From Physcia stellaris (taxonomy: Eukaryota > Ascomycota > Lecanoromycetes > Caliciales > Physciaceae), in contig JABSSW010000044.1 in assembly GCA_018902385.1 (NCBI GenBank), positions 353,487 through 417,486 of the forward strand: a stretch of 64,000 bases of DNA, in the 5' to 3' direction. A model generated the notes under the pieces. That model was not told the origin of the DNA, ran no database searches, and saw nothing but the letters and a program-made list of their open reading frames with translations. Positions 33,020 to 46,300 of the stretch are shown one piece after another; the first letter of the stretch is position 1, and each line of letters opens with the position of its first letter. A program made the position numbers and the translations under genes.

Positions 33020-36000
33020 AATATCGAACAAATTTTCAGTTTTTCATCGATTCGTGATGCAATTATTCAGCATGACATTATTCATTTTTGAAATCGTAAT
33101 TTCAATGATCATTGTGTAATATTGTGCGACGTTTGTGAATTTGATTTTGCACGACGTGTACAGCGTTTTCATTTCTTTTAATTTTTTCATATTTTCGTTT
33201 TTTTTTTTTTTTCGTGCGATTCGTCTTTTTTTTTTTTTTTGTTGTAAACAGATCAAACGTTTTGATTTTCATTTCATGAATCATGATCGCGTAAATGTGT
33301 ATTATTGTCGTCGTTTTTTCGTTTAGAATTGTCGTTCATGCGTTGCTGTTTTTGAATTTGTTCGCTTTTTTTTTGTTTCGATCGTGTAATTCGATGTTGT
33401 TGAAAAACAACAATGCTCGCTGCAACGATGACTAACAGCGAAAAAAATTTAGTCTAGTTTGTGTTAAAAATAAAAATCGTCGAAAGTTTTGAAACTTCGA
33501 TATTTACGCGTGTAAAAACAATTATCATGAATTGTCATTGAATTGTTAAATTATTTTTCAATTCATTGTTCATTATATTTTATTGAAAATTGTCAAATTT
33601 CGATTATTATATTTATGTCATCATATTATCATGAAAACGTTTGCGATATTTTTTGCATTTTCGAAAAAAAATTTCGTCAAGATTTTTGTGAACAAACGTG
33701 TTTTGTTCATTAAATTTTCGATTCAAATTTGCTCGTGAAAATCGTAAAAATACATCGAAAAATTTTGTTTTTGACGATGTATTCGTTTGAATATTTGAAC
33801 AATCAATTGCGAATTGTACACGAATTTCATCAAAATTATCACAATTGTTTTTGTGAAATTCAATGACGTTTTCATTTTGTCTGTGATGTTTATTAGAATA
33901 TTCGATTGATATTTCTCGATTGATTTGTCATTTTTATCGATATTTTCTTGAAAAACGCGACGAATTGAATTTCGCTTTTGTTCGAAATCAAAAACATGTA
34001 AAACAATCGATTTTTGAACGCGAAATTTTTTCGTATATATTGAATAACAAATCGCAATCAATATCACATGCGACACAATGAATAACATACGTTAAAAAAA
34101 ATTTAAAAAAAAATAATAAATGTGTGTCGATTTGTTCGAAAGCGAATTTATTTCAAAAATTATCAAATAAATTTTCGAAAATTGCGACATAATTAACGCA
34201 AACATTTTCGAATGTTTGTGCGTCAATATATTTTTCAAAACATCAAATTTGAAACAAAAAACGACAATTTGTCGATACATTTAATCGAATACGTTTTTAC
34301 GAATCAATAATTCATCATTCGTTGACATGAAAATTTTTTTATTTTCGCGTTAATTCATTTTTGATCGACATCGATAATCAATGTAATTATGATTGACAAA
34401 TTCGTCATCATTCGCACAAAACGAATTTTACTAAATAAATGTTTGAAATCGAATTTCTTAGAAAAATTCGAATTGACGATTTTGTATTGCGTATTTCGTT
34501 GACAATTTCGTTTTCACGTTGTTTGCAATTGAATCAACATTTTAATTTTTTTTTTTTTTTTGATTTATCATATTTTGAAAAACAGCGAAATATGTATCGA
34601 GAAAATTTAATTGAATTCACTGAACAACGAACTCAAAAAAAAAATAATAATTTATCGTTTTTTTATCGCGCAATATCGTCACAAATTATTGCAACATGCG
34701 AAAAACATTAAACAATTTTCGAATTGTTGTTATCGTTTCATTTCGTGTCGTTTCAAACGCATTTTTCATTTTGATCGTTTTTATTTTTTTGATTGTTTTG
34801 ATCAACGTTGTCGAATACAATTGATAAAATCGATAATTTTGAATTTTTCAATTTTCGTAATTTCATAAAAAAATCGTTTTGTTCAAATCGACGACGACAT
34901 TGCAATCGATTATTGTTTTAAACATTTTTATTATTATAAATCGCAACGTCGATCGCATGTCGAATTATTTTTAAAATTGTTTTCATAATTTTTTGCGAAA
35001 CGTTTTCACAAAATGACATTTATTTACGATAATCAAATCGTAATAATTCAAATAAAATTTTTCGATATGTTTTTTTGTTTTTTTATTTTTTTGAAATTTG
35101 TAATTGTGAATTAAAATCAATGTTGCATTTCGTTTTTTGAAAATTTGTTATGTGTTGACGATTCAAAAATTGTTCGATTTTAAATTAAACAAATTTATTT
35201 GTTTAACGAAATCAATATTCAAACGAAATCGAAACGACGACAATTTATAAAACGAATTTGAAATGTCGATTTTGATTTCAACAAAATGTTTGACGTTGTC
35301 GTACGACATTGTTTGTTCGAAAATTTTTTGATTCGTCGACGAATGACAAACGAAAATTTGAATGTCAATGACATCGAAATCAATTCAATTTCGAATGTGT
35401 TCAATTCATTGTTCAAAAAAATTGTTCAAAGCAAAAAAATTGTGATTTTATCGATAAAATTTCAATCATAAAATTCGTTGTTCGATTGACACGAACATTT
35501 GCAAAAAAAATATCGACAATTAAATATTTGACATCGTTAAACGCATCAAAACGACAATGTTGAAATGTTGCGATAAAATTTTTCATTTTTTTTTTGATTT
35601 TCGTTTTTTTTCGAAATCATTGAAATCGAAACATTGCTATCGCGATCGTCATGATCGTTTGAAATTTACAATGTTAATGATGATGTTCAACATTGTTTTT
35701 GAATATCGCATATTTTGTTCAATTCGAATTTATTTTTTATTAAATTTTTCATTTGATCATTTTGATTTTGATTGCATTTCAACATAAAATATATCGCAAT
35801 TCATTGTCAATAATATTTTTTTTTTGAAATCATGAATTTGAATTTTGTTTTTGTTATTGTCGTTCGTGCTTAATTTCAAAAATTGTTTGATTTTTGATCA
35901 TGTGTTGTCGTGCACGTGCTCGATAAATTTCGAATTTGAAAAAATTTAAATGTTAAATTTCGATTAGTCTTTTTATGTTCATCGCGAATAATGTATTAAC

Positions 36001-38060
36001 GCATGTTGAACATCATTTTTTTCGTTTTTTCGATTTTCGCGAAAAATTGCTTTGATGCGTTTGAATCGATCAAAAAATCGTTCATTGAAACGTACGTAAA
36101 AAATTACGCATCATTTTTCGTTTTTTTTTTTTAAACGATTTGTTTGTGAATGAATTTGACGTTGTGACGTCAAATTGTGAAACGATTTTGAATTTGACGA
36201 CGAGAAAATGTTTGATTTGTTTCGTTTATTTGTTTGAAATTCAACAACGTCACGACGTAAATTTGAAATAATGTTCGAAAAAAATGCAAATACGTATCGT
36301 TTGTTGCAACGTTGTTTTTGAATTTGACATACGATGTCAATTTTTTCGTTTGAAAATTTTTAAAAATATCGTGATATGAATTTTCGTCAAATGAAATTTT
36401 TGCGTATTCATGAAACGATTTTTTTGTTTTTATCGATGAAAAAAATGCGTATCGAAATCGTCATTAATTACGATTCGAATTCGCATCGATGATAATTCAT
36501 TGTTCACACGAATTTTTATTGCAACACGAAACGATTTATTATTCGTGATGTTAATATCGCGAATATCATTCAAATCGTAAATTAAATTTTGATAATTTTC
36601 GTTCGACATAATGTTTGAATTTTTTAATATTCGAAATAATTAATGATATTTCAAATGTTTCACCAATAATTCAACGTTAAAAACAAACATATTCGAAAAA
36701 TTCACGAATTGCAAATTTTTCACGATTGCGTTAAATATTTGAACAATTTGTCGCATCGATTGACAATAAATTTCGAAATCGTTCACATTTTTTCGTGTGA
36801 CGAATTTGTTTGAAAATTGATTCGCGATTGTTGTTTGAACAAAAAAACCTCGAAAGCGAAACGATTTGTGAAAACACAAACGAAAAAAAAAAAAAAAAAC
36901 GAATTGACGAAAAAAAAAAAAGCGAATTGACAATCAAAAAAACGAAATGAAAAAATTTATTGAAAATCAATATCACGAAGTCAAATCATGATGAAACACG
37001 CAAAAAACATTAATCGTTTTCGAATTCAACTCAAAAATGATTTGATAAAATAAAATGTTTAATTTCAAAAATTTGAATCAGTCGAATTGATTCGCGATAA
37101 AAATTGAATTGCATATTCAAACGAAAACGCATTTTAATACATTCATTTTCGATGTTGTTTTAAAATTTCTTTGAATGTTATTTTGTGACGCGTATAATTA
37201 AATGATGTTAAATCGTATTCAATGATTAAATTGTTAACGATCGTGAACAACGTATCGATTGTTTTTTCATGATCGCGCGAATAGACGTTTTTCACGTAAA
37301 TTTTGATTTAATTTTTTGATTTCGATGAATTTGTGACATAGTTGATATTTTTTTGTGATTGATGAATCATGATTAAATTTTGAACGCGACTCGTCAAACG
37401 TTGAAATGAAAAAATGTCGCGAAATCATTTCGAGTTTGAAACAATCAAAAATCAAACGAATGAAATCGAATGTCAAACGAAAAACAACAAAAAATCAAAT
37501 TAAAAAAACTAAAAAAATGTTAAATTGTTCTTTTCAATGAAGATTCGCAAAAAATCAAATGAGTTTTGACATAACAAACAGATGATTGTTTGAAAAAAAT
37601 AGATTGAGAAACGAATTGCTGAAAAAACACACAAACAACTTGAATGAAAATGAAAAAAATAATGAAAAACAAAAAAAATGTTCATAAAATCAAGAATTGA
37701 TCGATCGAAATCTGAATCAATGATTGTTTTCAATGTTGAAAATAACGAAAACAAAAACATTAAAACGAAAAGTTCGAATATATGAAACGCGCATAAAATC
37801 TTGAATGAATATTCATTCATATTCATTTCGTCGCGTGATCGCGTTTTCGATGATTAAATTTTTTTATTTTCGTTTTACGTCGAAGAATTACGCAACAATT
37901 TTGAATTATCGCACGCACGAGACATTTCAAAAAAAAAAATAATCATTTTTTACACAATTTTTCGATATGAAAATTTGTGACAAAAAAAACAAACGACGTA
38001 TTTAGATAAAAAAAATATCATCAATCATCAATTTAAAACAAATTGATTCAATTTGAATCA
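33020..38060 (-). mobile_element. repeat family A, right copy (~5 kb, inverted)
   Basis: Reverse-complement partner of 8530-13560. The minus-strand frame 34280-33723 is open for ~185 codons with a single internal TAA (34092-34094), and its first 62 residues match 12296-12484 closely. Frames 35416-35219 and 37476-37267 match 11169-11366 and 9103-9312 almost residue for residue. At ~38040-38070 there is a near-perfect palindrome around TTGATTCAATTTGAATCAA that is only partly present at the left copy. The element class is not recognised. It is followed, after ~90 bp, by family B copy 2. Confidence 0.75.
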
Positions 38061-38149
38061 AATTGATTCGTTGAATAATTTGATCAATGTAATTAACGTA
38101 TCTGTAAAGTCGTAAATCAAAATTTCATTTTTTTCAACAATTTTCATCG

Positions 38150-38885
38150 CATTCATATCATTTTCATCTTCGACAAAACAAAAATTTCGTTTAATATCAA
38201 CACGCGTTAAAAAATCGCGTCAAATTTGTATATTCTATTTATTGCGTTTAACGAAATTTCAAAATTGACGAGATACGAACGTCGAGAAATTTTAATTTAT
38301 TATAAATTACGTTTAACTAGTGAAAACTTGAAATCAACACGTACACAAAAAAGATTGATATATCAAAATCATTCGATCATTGATTATTTCATTCGCATTG
38401 AAATTTCGAAATCGTTTGCAATGAATGTCGATGTCGTCTAGATGTGCGATTTCATTCGCGTGATTTCACACGCTATTTTTTTTGCATCGAGATCGAAAAT
38501 TGATTGCGACGAACGTGATGTCGTTTTATTCGTATAAAAAACGCGTATTTAATTGATAAAAGCATGAATAATTATATTATTGACACAAAAAATGAATGCA
38601 CGATTTTTGCAAAACATGAACGTTTGTATCGTCTGTATCGATTGTTTGATTATTGTTCGAAAAAAATCTTTACAAATCACGCGAAACGAGATAATTTTCG
38701 CAAAATGTAACATTCATTGACAACGATTGCGAAATACGATTTTATAAATCATTGTTTGCATAGTTCGAAAGAACGAATACGCGTGTCGATGTGTATAAAA
38801 ACAAAATTGTTATAGCGATACGTTGTTGTTTCATGTTTGACGAGCAAATTCAATCGATTTTGAATGAAAATTGTGTTTTCGTTTT
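38150..38885 (+). repeat. repeat family B, copy 2
   Basis: Reverse-complement partner of 26880-27545. It is more decayed: GAACGTCGAGAAATTTTAAT here versus GAACGTCGCGAAATCTCGAG there. The open frame 38226-38441 is the counterpart of the minus-strand frame 27193-27426. Confidence 0.7.
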
Positions 38886-41800
38886 AAAAGTTTATCGCTA
38901 TTGTGAATAAAAAAAAGTAAAATTCTAATTGAGAAAAATATTGAAAATTTACAAATCGATTGAAAACACAAATGAAAAACAATCGATAAAACATGTGTTG
39001 TTTAAATGCAAACAATTCAACAATCTTCGCAAAAATTTGTGAATCTAGAAAAAAAAAATTCAAATGAGTTGAATTGAGTCGAAAAAACGTATCAACGAAA
39101 TCAAACAACTCGAAAAAAACGACACAATACATCATAGATTCAAAATTTAATGATTTTTATCAATTTTTTTTGAAAACGACAAATATTAAAGCGTGCAATT
39201 CAAATGCGTTGAATTGAAAAAATATTTACAAAAAAGATATGAAAAAAAATCACGAGAGTAATCGTGTTTGAAATGATCGTCTCGAACAACAAAAATCACG
39301 ACATTAAAAATTTCGTAATTTGTATAATAGTTAATCGAAATTTCTAGAAATAAACTCGTTTTATTAAATTTATTACGAAATCATTATCAATCGACACGAT
39401 TTTTTCGTTCGTCGCGACGACAAAAACAAATTTGATGTTTTTTTCAATCGCGTTCGTATCGCGCACGTATCGATTCGTTAAATAAATTAAATTTTGCATT
39501 AATTTAATTTGAATTGAAAATTAAAACAATTTTACATTTCGCAATTTTTTTTTTTTTCGTTATTTTTCACGTATCGATTTGACATCACATATCAAGTCTT
39601 GAATAATCGAAAAATATTGTGTTTTGCACATTTTATATCATGAATTATGTTAAAAAATATCGACGTTTGCGCAATCGATCAAACGACATGTCATTTTTTT
39701 TCGTAAATGCGAATGACAAAATGCTCGTGATTATCAAATGAGTTTTCATAAATTAATCATCAATTTAAAATCAAATTAATGATTGAAAAAAAACGATTTT
39801 GTCGATTTAATATTGCGAATGACGAAAAAACTTTGTTGTGTTTCAAAAAAATAATTTCATCGACAATCAATCGATTAGTCATTCGTGTGAAATCGACGAA
39901 ATGTTTACATCAATTTAGAAATCGTTTAACAATATTTTCAATTTGAAAACACATGTATTGACGCATGAGAATGTTGCGAAAATTGAATTCGAAATGAAAA
40001 AAATCAATTTTGATTTCAAACAAAAAAACATCGCGATTCGTAAATATTTTTTATTATTTTTCATTATGAATTAATCGTTAAAAATCAAAACGTTATCAAT
40101 GATTTGATGAAAAAAGTTCATCGTCATCGCAAACAATATGAAACGAAAATTTTCTCGTTCGATTCGAAAAAACACGAGCACAACGAAAATTTCAAACATT
40201 AAAAAATCAAATCGAAAAAAGCGAGACGTGACAAAAAAACAAAACATCACAAATATCAATTGTTGTGACGTTGTTGATTGATAATTTTATAACGATTTTG
40301 TACATTAAAAAAGAAATTCGAATCGAAACGACGACGAAAAATAAACAAACGAAATATCAATTATTAATCAAATCGCAAATTTGATAACATGTCGTGATTA
40401 ATTCATGATTTACAATCGCATGTTCGAACAATGTATGAAATTAATGATAACGATAATTTGAATTCATTTTTCAGCGTTGCAATCATTACATTTTTCAAAA
40501 TATTGCATATTTTGAAAAAGATAAATTGCATCGAGAATTCAACATCGATTGTAAAATGATTATTAATCATTATGTTTTTTAGTTCGATCGAAAAGTTTCG
40601 TTCGAAATTGTTCGAAAATTCAAATTCTTATTTGAAATCATTGTGAGCAAAAAATTTTTGAATTTTTTGATTGAACAAAATTTTGAGAACGATCGACAAC
40701 AAATTGTATCAATAAATTTGTTGTTGTATTACATATTTGTTTCAAAATTGATAATAATGAATAATTAAAGCGCAAATTTTTGCAACGCAATCATTCGAGC
40801 GAAATTATGTCGAAAACATCATCATTCAATGATGTTGAAATAAAACATATCAAAATCAACAATTCGAATGTTGATTTCGTATGTCAAAAAACGAATGTTG
40901 AATTTTCGAATGTCGTTGTCGCGATTTCAAATGTTATTGTCGCGAATCAAAATGTTACATCGAAAATATTTGTCATTGATTGATTCATTTGTCAGTAATT
41001 CTCAACATGATTTTTTATAAATTGATCAATTTATGAACTCGAAAAGCATCGTCAAAAAAAAATCAAAATTATCAATGATAGAATTTTTTGTAAAAACATT
41101 TCAATATTGTTCATTATTCGATACAATTTTGACATTTTCAATAATTTGATTGACAGAAAATAAAACGCATTGATGAAGAAAAAGTTTGCATTTTTTGCAA
41201 AAATTACAAACTCAAAATTCGATGTGATCGCTATTTCGATGTTTGTGAATATTTCGCATTATTCAAACACGACGAGATTGTTTGAAAACAATTGAAATTT
41301 TTCAAATCATGATGTTTTGTGATTGTTGTTTTTGACATTGTTTGAAAAGCGATGATTTCGTGAACAGAAAATTGTTCGAAAACAAAAATATGACATTTTT
41401 ATTCGATTGAAAATCACGTAATTGAATTGATCATTATTTTATCAACGAGACAATTCATGTACATAGTTCAACATCAAATGAAAAATTTGTCGCTAATTGT
41501 AATTTTTATTTGTAATTTCAAATGTCTAACAATTTATTTTTTTATTCATATATTTTTTTTTTGTTTTATTTTCTTTGCGTACGATTCGACAAAAAATCAT
41601 GCATGTTTTGCGATTTCGTTTTATTTTGAAATTTGCACACATTGCACGAACAGCAATAATTGATTTTCTGTTTGTTCGTTGATTTTCGACAATGATTTTC
41701 ATTTAATTTTTCGAGCAAATTCTATATCATGACTTGATGAAAAAAAGTTTTGATTAAAGAAAATATCAAACGATCGTGTTTTTCTGTTTGATTTTTGAAT

Positions 41801-42453
41801 GATTGTAAATCAATTCGTTCATTTTTGTAACATTGAAATCAATATGTGTTTGCGAAAATCTTTCGCGTCAAATATGTTCATTTATTTAAATATTTGCTCA
41901 ATTTTTCGATGATTTTCTATCTTTCTCGCGTTAAACGACATAATTTTAAAATGTGTTGCGATCAGTTTGCGTTAATATCGATTCTGAATATCGCATCAAA
42001 TGTTGAAAAAGTTGAAATATTACATGAAATGACGAGAATGTCGTAATTTACGACAAAAAATGAATAAATGATTATTTTAGAAATTGAGTTGATGCAAAGA
42101 CTGCAAAATCGCATGAAATTTTGAAAATGATTTGACTAAACAGATTAAATTATTCGCAAAGTCGTATCGAAACTTTCATTAAAATTTTGCAATTTTTAAT
42201 GAATATACAATTTATTTATTCATTCATTCTATTCAAACATTTTTTGATGTAATAAATGATAACATTTTCGAACAAACATCGACAACTTTTATCGTTGTTT
42301 TGTACAAAACAACAACTATTTATCGTGTAACATTTAATTGTCGCGCAATAACTAATTCTCGTGTAAAAATTAATTCTGTTTAACGATAAACGCTTTCAAT
42401 TGTTTTGCAATATCTAATTGCTCGACAGCATTCAATCATTTGACATTAAAACA
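38886..42453. other. AT-rich stretch, no gene seen
   Basis: About 3.5 kb without recognised domain. Open frames at 38884-39135 (-), 40071-40259 (-), 41427-41663 (+) and 41846-42046 (+) are Phe/Ile/Asn-rich without motifs. A ~50-bp block at 42090-42140 is shared with 28147-28197. Confidence 0.45.
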
Positions 42454-42609
42454 TCTATTTATTTATTTATCGATTTATTTATCTATCGATTTATCGATTT
42501 ATCTATCTATCGATCTATTTATCTATCGATTTATTTATTTATCGATCTATCTATTTATCGATTTATTTATTTATCGATTTATCTATTTATCGACTCATCT
42601 ATTTATTGA
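42454..42609. repeat. (TATY/GATY) tetranucleotide microsatellite
   Basis: Strictly phased 4-bp units, TATT, TATC, GATT or GATC, run for about 39 units. By hand count the last base is C in 9 of 10 units followed by G but in only about a third of units followed by T. The frames are open and encode repetitive Ile/Tyr/Leu/Ser/Asp peptides that are not genes. Confidence 0.9.
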
Positions 42610-42899
42610 CATCGAATTTTTCAAACTCATCAGAATTCATTTTTTTTGCATTAGAAAAATCAATGTTAAAACACGCATCATGTTGTCAATTTCAAAACAT
42701 CGAATTATTTTTTTGACGAATCATTGATCGTACAATCATCTCTCTGTATCGCGAATGAAAAATGTTGAATCGTTTATCGTAAATACACGTTTCGAAAAAC
42801 GAAAACGTCGATTTGTTGATTGCAAACGATGTCATTTCATCGAGTTTGTTAATCAATGATCACGCACGAATTTTCATAAAACGCAATTCAATGTAAATC
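42610..42899. other. AT-rich stretch before the gag-like relic
   Basis: No independent feature seen. Position suggests it may be the 5' part of the gag-like element that follows, but no LTR copy was found here. Confidence 0.35.
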
Positions 42900-43330
42900 G
42901 AGATTGTTTTTACATAATAACATACATCGCGAAATGCGAAAAAAAAAAACGACGAAAAAATCAAATTCGTCAAACAAATTTGCAACAACAAAAAATCGAA
43001 CAAACTCATTCGACGAATCGAACGAAAAAAACAAAAAAGAAAATTCGCAAAATAATAACAAAACAACAAATCGAAAAGATTCGCACAACAAAAAAGCAAA
43101 AAAAAATTCGATCGACGACATTTGCATGTAAACGTTATGCGAAATATTTGAACAATATTAAATTTCATTTGCATTTCGAAAATCATTCAAATTTTGATTT
43201 CTCATTTATCAATTATCAATTTTTTCATTTATTAATTATTTTTTCGATTATTTGCTACATATTTGTCGTTTGTCGTTATTTTTTGTCAATTTATTGTTGT
43301 TCGTCATCGCAAATCGTTTATTCATAATTG
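42900..43330 (+). pseudogene. decayed gag-like protein with C2H2 finger
   Basis: The plus-strand frame 42980-43327 begins with a Gln/Lys/Arg/Thr-rich coil (QQQKIEQT, KQQIEKIR). It continues with FACKRY at ~43121-43138, a C2H2-like finger with Cys50, Tyr in place of the second Cys (53), His65 and His69, and one residue missing from the usual x12 spacing. Same order as in the LTR element at 21679-24415 and the relic at 7560-8400. The downstream part is Phe/Ile-rich and decayed. The minus-strand frames over the same bases are shadows. Confidence 0.55.
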
Positions 43331-46300
43331 CATATTGCATTTTCGTCGATTGATTAATCGTTCGTTTTTTTCATTTCATTCGATTTTTGAATTGAATCGA
43401 TCGTTTATTTATTTTTTGTCATTCATTGTTTGTTTCGTCGATCATTGATAAACAGTTCATTTCATTCGTTTCGAACAATCAAATTACAATTGCTATAGAT
43501 TGATTGTTTGTTAATTAATAATTATAATTATCACAATGACGAATGAACAAACAACGATCGATCGAAATGTGAAAATTACAATTAAATTCGATTTTAATTT
43601 TTTCACGTTGTTTTTTTGTTTGTTAGCACGACATCATTCACATTACAAGAAATTTTCAAAGCATATCGACGTGTTATTCAACTTTGTCAAAATCGATCGA
43701 TTCAATCATTCTGTTTCAACTCAACAGAGTCAAAAATTATATGAATACGATCAAAAACTGATCGAAATTCTGTGTTTGATTGTAAATCATTGCATTGATC
43801 GATTTATTTCATGCAATCAAATCGAATGTTAATCAATTTCGATAATATTTTTTTCATAATCGTGAAAATATTTTCGAATTTCAATGACGATGAAAAGTTT
43901 TTTTTCAATAATGACGAATTTGAATCATCGCAACAATTTACATAATTCAAATTTTTTTTCAAACAGTTTAAATTCTTTTTCAAACAATTTAAAATTTTTT
44001 TTCATTCAAACAATTTTTATCAAAAATTTTTTTCGAAATCAAGATTTCGTTCGATCGATCGTAAAAATCTTTTCGAAAATCATTACAAAAAAACATTCAT
44101 CAATGAAATCGATGAAAAAAAAAAATTTGAATGAAAAAAATATTTCGAACAACAATGAAATTGCGCACATGAAAATGATGATTTTTCGCAAATTGATTTT
44201 ATATATAAAAAAATTTACATGAAAATTCAAATCAAAAAAATTGTTTACATTATTGCGCGTCGAATTTCGTCAATTTTTGTTAATCGCGAAAATTCGATAT
44301 TTAAAATCAAAACTGTTGCATTTACATCGAAAATCATCATAAATTTTTCGATTGAACACATCAATTACAATCGATCAACGCGATCATGAACAGATATTCA
44401 AATCGTAAATTATTTGAACGATGAAACAAAAATGCGAAATTTTTAAACACAAATCGATCGAAATGCAATTTTTTTAAAAATTTTAAATGAAAAAATCAAC
44501 GCGATATATGAAAATTTTGATCGTCGTGATCGATTTAACATGCGAATTCTCGAAAACGATCGTTTCGAAATAAATGTAACGTTGAAAAATCAACGATTTG
44601 CGATAAATATCAATGATTTAATTACATGAAACGTTGCTGCTCAAACAGAAAAAAACATTAACATCGAAAAAAATCGAATTGAAAAAATTGAAAATTTTTG
44701 TGAAAAGATGACAATGATCGATGAAATTTATATTGAAAATAAATTTTACGATAGATATTTTTTTCGCAAATTCAGATCGAGTTTTGCAGAATTGACGTTC
44801 ATGAATTCGTGAAAATTGTTGAAACAAAAAGATTCGATGTTGATATTTTGAAAACAATTGATTATTTAATTTGAAAATAATTGTCACAATTTCAATTCGA
44901 ATTGAGAAAATCTGTGTCGACAATGTGAAAAATGAAAAACGTCGAACGAATATAATTTTTCAATTCAATTGATTTATGCATAATAATAAAAATTTTCGAT
45001 TTAAATTTGCGCGATCGTGACAACGATCGAATTCAATAAATGAATTGAAACGATTGTATTTCGAATTTCGCAAATCGAATTGTCAAAAAAACAAATTTCA
45101 AAATTCATCGTCGTTATGACGCAAAATCAATTCGCTCAAAGTCAAACGACGAAACGAAAAAAATCGAACGAAAATTGATTTTCGATTAAATGAAATTTGA
45201 TGCAACGCGAATTTCGTGAAAATTTGAATTGCGTAAAACAAATTTGAAAACTTTAAATATCGAAAAAACTGTGTTGAATTGACGATCGAAAAAAAAAATG
45301 TGTTGTGAAAACGCAAATGACAATACAATTTAAACACATGAAATCGAAAAATTCGCTCGATCATACGCATTACGTTTAATTTGATGTACAAATCGAATTT
45401 CATCGTCGTTTTGATCATTCAAAGAAAATCGTTTTTTAAAAAAATGTATAAAATCGTGAAAATTTCGATCGAAATGCAATTTTTTCAAAATCGAACAAAT
45501 GAAAATTCGATTTGTAATTGATCGATGATCATGTGTTTCAATATTATTTGTTGTTTTTTTCGCGAAAACGTTCAAATATTGTTTTTTCACTGATTTTTTT
45601 GCGAGATTGACTGAACATTGATTCGATAATGAACATATTGATTTTGCAAAAATTAACATTTGATCGAAAAAAAATATTAAAATATTTCGACTTTTTGTTT
45701 ATCATATCATTTTGTGTAATTTCGAAACAAAATCGAAAAAAAAATGAACATTATAATGTGATCAAACAAAAACGAAAAATATTGAAAATAAAATATTACA
45801 AATCGATTAAATTGAAAATGTCTCATATCGAAACATCAATCGAATGAATTTTACAATGAAAACAGCAACAACAAAAACACAACATTTTTTTTCAACGAAA
45901 TTTCGATAAATTCAAAATAAAAATCAATGATTGATTGAAAAAAAAAATGTGTAAATCAAAATTGATTCGATTTCATTATGTGATAAAATTCAATTGTTAT
46001 TATGCAAAACAAAAAAACATATCGAAATCAAAATGCACAAAATGTCATAAACATTATACGTTGTTGTGTTTTATTTGATTAATCGAATTACGAATTATTT
46101 CAAATTGTTACAATTTTGTGCAATTCAATCATGCATGTTTGCGCAATCAAAACACGATTTGTTCATTTCGATAATCGAAACACATGTTGTTTTTATTATT
46201 TAAACAAATTTGTGCAATTCAAACGCGATTTGTTTTTTTGAATAATTCAAACGTAATTTGCGTTTTTGCGCGACACAAAACAACACAATTCAAATATGAC

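Noticed and set aside
42418-42727. Apparent membrane protein rich in Ile, Tyr and Leu
   Set aside because: Translation of a tetranucleotide microsatellite.
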